Below are positions 62,158 to 62,812 of a DNA stretch of 62,812 nucleotides, in pieces; the stretch's first letter is position 1; every line of letters begins with the position of its first letter. Made by a program: the position numbers and the translations under genes. The stretch covers positions 538,334 through 601,145 of the forward strand of contig CP070820.1 in assembly GCA_020344315.1 (NCBI GenBank), in the 5' to 3' direction. Source of the stretch: Candidatus Bathyarchaeum sp. Its GTDB lineage: Archaea > Thermoproteota > Bathyarchaeia > Bathyarchaeales > Bathyarchaeaceae. The notes under the pieces were generated by a model. The model did not search any database. It was not told where the DNA came from and saw only the letters and a program-made list of their open reading frames with translations.

Positions 62158-62601
62158 ATGAATAAGAAAAAAAGTTTAGTCATTGGATTGCTTTTGGTTC
62201 TCTCGGCAATTATTTGTTTCAACATCAACCCTGTATTTGCTGCTTTACCGAGTGTGGTTAGCATCGAGCCTTGGACAAGTGGAACGGATACCATCCTGAA
62301 TATAACGGTTAGCCATGCTTTCAGCCAGATAGATTATTTAGAATCTGCTGATGTTGAAATAGACGGAACCATTCATACTGTGACCATTAGTAATCAGGAC
62401 TCCGATCCTTTTGTTGTACAATATAACATGGGGGAAGTGACAGGTACCCCTACAGTTCGAGCTAGAGGGTATTGCACAAATGCAGGTTATGGTGACTGGT
62501 CTGAATCTGTTGTAGTTCCAGAGTTCTCATCAGTCGTACTCCTATTAGTATTCATCACAGCCACAATAATAGTGATTATAGTCAACAGAAGAAAACAGTA
62601 A
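62158..62601 (+). CDS. Small secreted PEF-anchored protein
   Basis: 147 residues. Strong GAAGGAGGTGAAAG before ATG. Signal peptide ~7-28; a beta-rich middle (~30-115); then VVPEFSSVVLLLVFITATII and NRRKQ at the end. This is the same PEF-helix-basic tail seen on the beta-helix protein at 59 kb. The middle domain is not recognised. Probably a surface protein. Confidence 0.65.
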   Translation: MNKKKSLVIGLLLVLSAIICFNINPVFAALPSVVSIEPWTSGTDTILNITVSHAFSQIDYLESADVEIDGTIHTVTISNQDSDPFVVQYNMGEVTGTPTVRARGYCTNAGYGDWSESVVVPEFSSVVLLLVFITATIIVIIVNRRKQ

Positions 62602-62707
62602 CATTAGATTATCTCTTGTACAATTAAAGTTGGTCCACAAGTTATAAAAACTGAATTCTAGAGATTATACCCACACTATAGTAGAATTAAGTTTCTGGGG
62701 GAAAGTA

Positions 62708-62812
62708 ATGTCACTTATACCAGCCTTTGAGTTGGGTTTATGGAATGCTTGGATTTTCATGGGTCCCTCTCTATTGGTGATGCTTCTCTGGATGCTCGTG
62801 GGGGCAAAAAAA
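62708..62812 (+). CDS. Start of a membrane protein, possibly isoprenylcysteine methyltransferase-like (truncated by window)
   Basis: The first 35 codons only. ATG 62708 with GGGGGAAAG just upstream. MSLIPAFELGLWNAWIF followed by a hydrophobic helix resembles the N-terminus of archaeal ICMT/PEMT-type methyltransferases. Too short to be sure. Confidence 0.35.
   Translation, partial: MSLIPAFELGLWNAWIFMGPSLLVMLLWMLVGAKK

Noticed and set aside
1-62812. CRISPR array or cas genes
   Set aside because: No regularly spaced direct repeats with unique spacers and no Cas signature proteins were seen. The repeats found are protein-coding or paired palindromes.

Overview
The window looks like a chromosomal piece of an uncultured archaeon, most likely Bathyarchaeia or a close Thermoproteota/TACK relative. 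The case rests on gene content: archaeal Trm1, archaeal-type S-adenosylmethionine synthetase, split PurS/PurL/PurQ, membrane-anchored LonB, a THEP1 NTPase, methanofuran and methanopterin C1 genes, TATA-box and apparently leaderless starts, many TTG/GTG starts, and secreted proteins ending in PEF + membrane anchor + basic tail. Lineage is inferred; no rRNA gene is present.

Layout. 1-7.8 kb: envelope and zinc-ribbon/HEAT proteins, trm1, a THEP1 NTPase, a nitroreductase, a GIY-YIG-like protein, and two very small proline-rich proteins. 7.8-13.1 kb: a surface-sugar cluster (deacetylase remnant, rfbA, rfbC, an SDR epimerase, a TylF-like methyltransferase, rfbD), without rfbB. 13.2-17.9 kb: an orphan TIM barrel, a zinc ribbon, an MTH1187-like protein, and a large secreted beta-propeller downstream of a membrane-tethered winged-helix regulator. 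18.1-25.4 kb: a flippase followed by a near-complete methanofuran pathway (mfnB, mfnE, mfnF, mfnD, a hisA/hisF-related gene, mfnA); only the aminotransferase mfnC is absent. 25.9-37 kb: mixed genes, including secreted Vps62-like, glutaminyl cyclase-like, metallopeptidase-like and PQQ-propeller proteins, citrate synthase, endonuclease IV and a CBS protein. 37-40.3 kb: HEAT protein, a tiny conserved-looking gene, an ECF S component, NAD kinase, GDPD. 40.4-53.8 kb: metK and a large purine block (purF, purD, purQ, purL, purS, purM, purE) that contains ftr, the enzyme moving the formyl group from methanofuran to H4MPT, flanked by a HAD phosphatase-like and a PfkB kinase gene; then proC. 54.1-57.5 kb: LonB, an ArsR-like regulator, a second ECF S component and tRNA-Ala(UGC) with encoded CCA. 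57.5-62.8 kb: an accessory-looking tail of a zinc-ribbon ORF running into the tRNA, a beta-helix surface protein behind twin operator-like palindromes, unrecognised membrane-anchored proteins, and two tandem zinc-ribbon mini-genes.

How the parts work together. The mfn cluster makes methanofuran and ftr uses formyl-methanofuran, so both point to an archaeal (H4MPT) Wood-Ljungdahl methyl branch. No mcr gene is visible, so nothing here indicates methanogenesis. Purine synthesis, metK and C1 transfer sit together, consistent with shared one-carbon demand. The rfb genes, flippase and many anchored proteins build the cell surface.

The most notable non-gene signals are an abrupt strand-composition switch near 40.19 kb (G+T-rich to A+C-rich), twin GTCAA-N6-TTGAC palindromes flanking a TATA box at 57.94-58.00 kb, and a ~109-nt imperfect inverted repeat at 34.11-34.22 kb.
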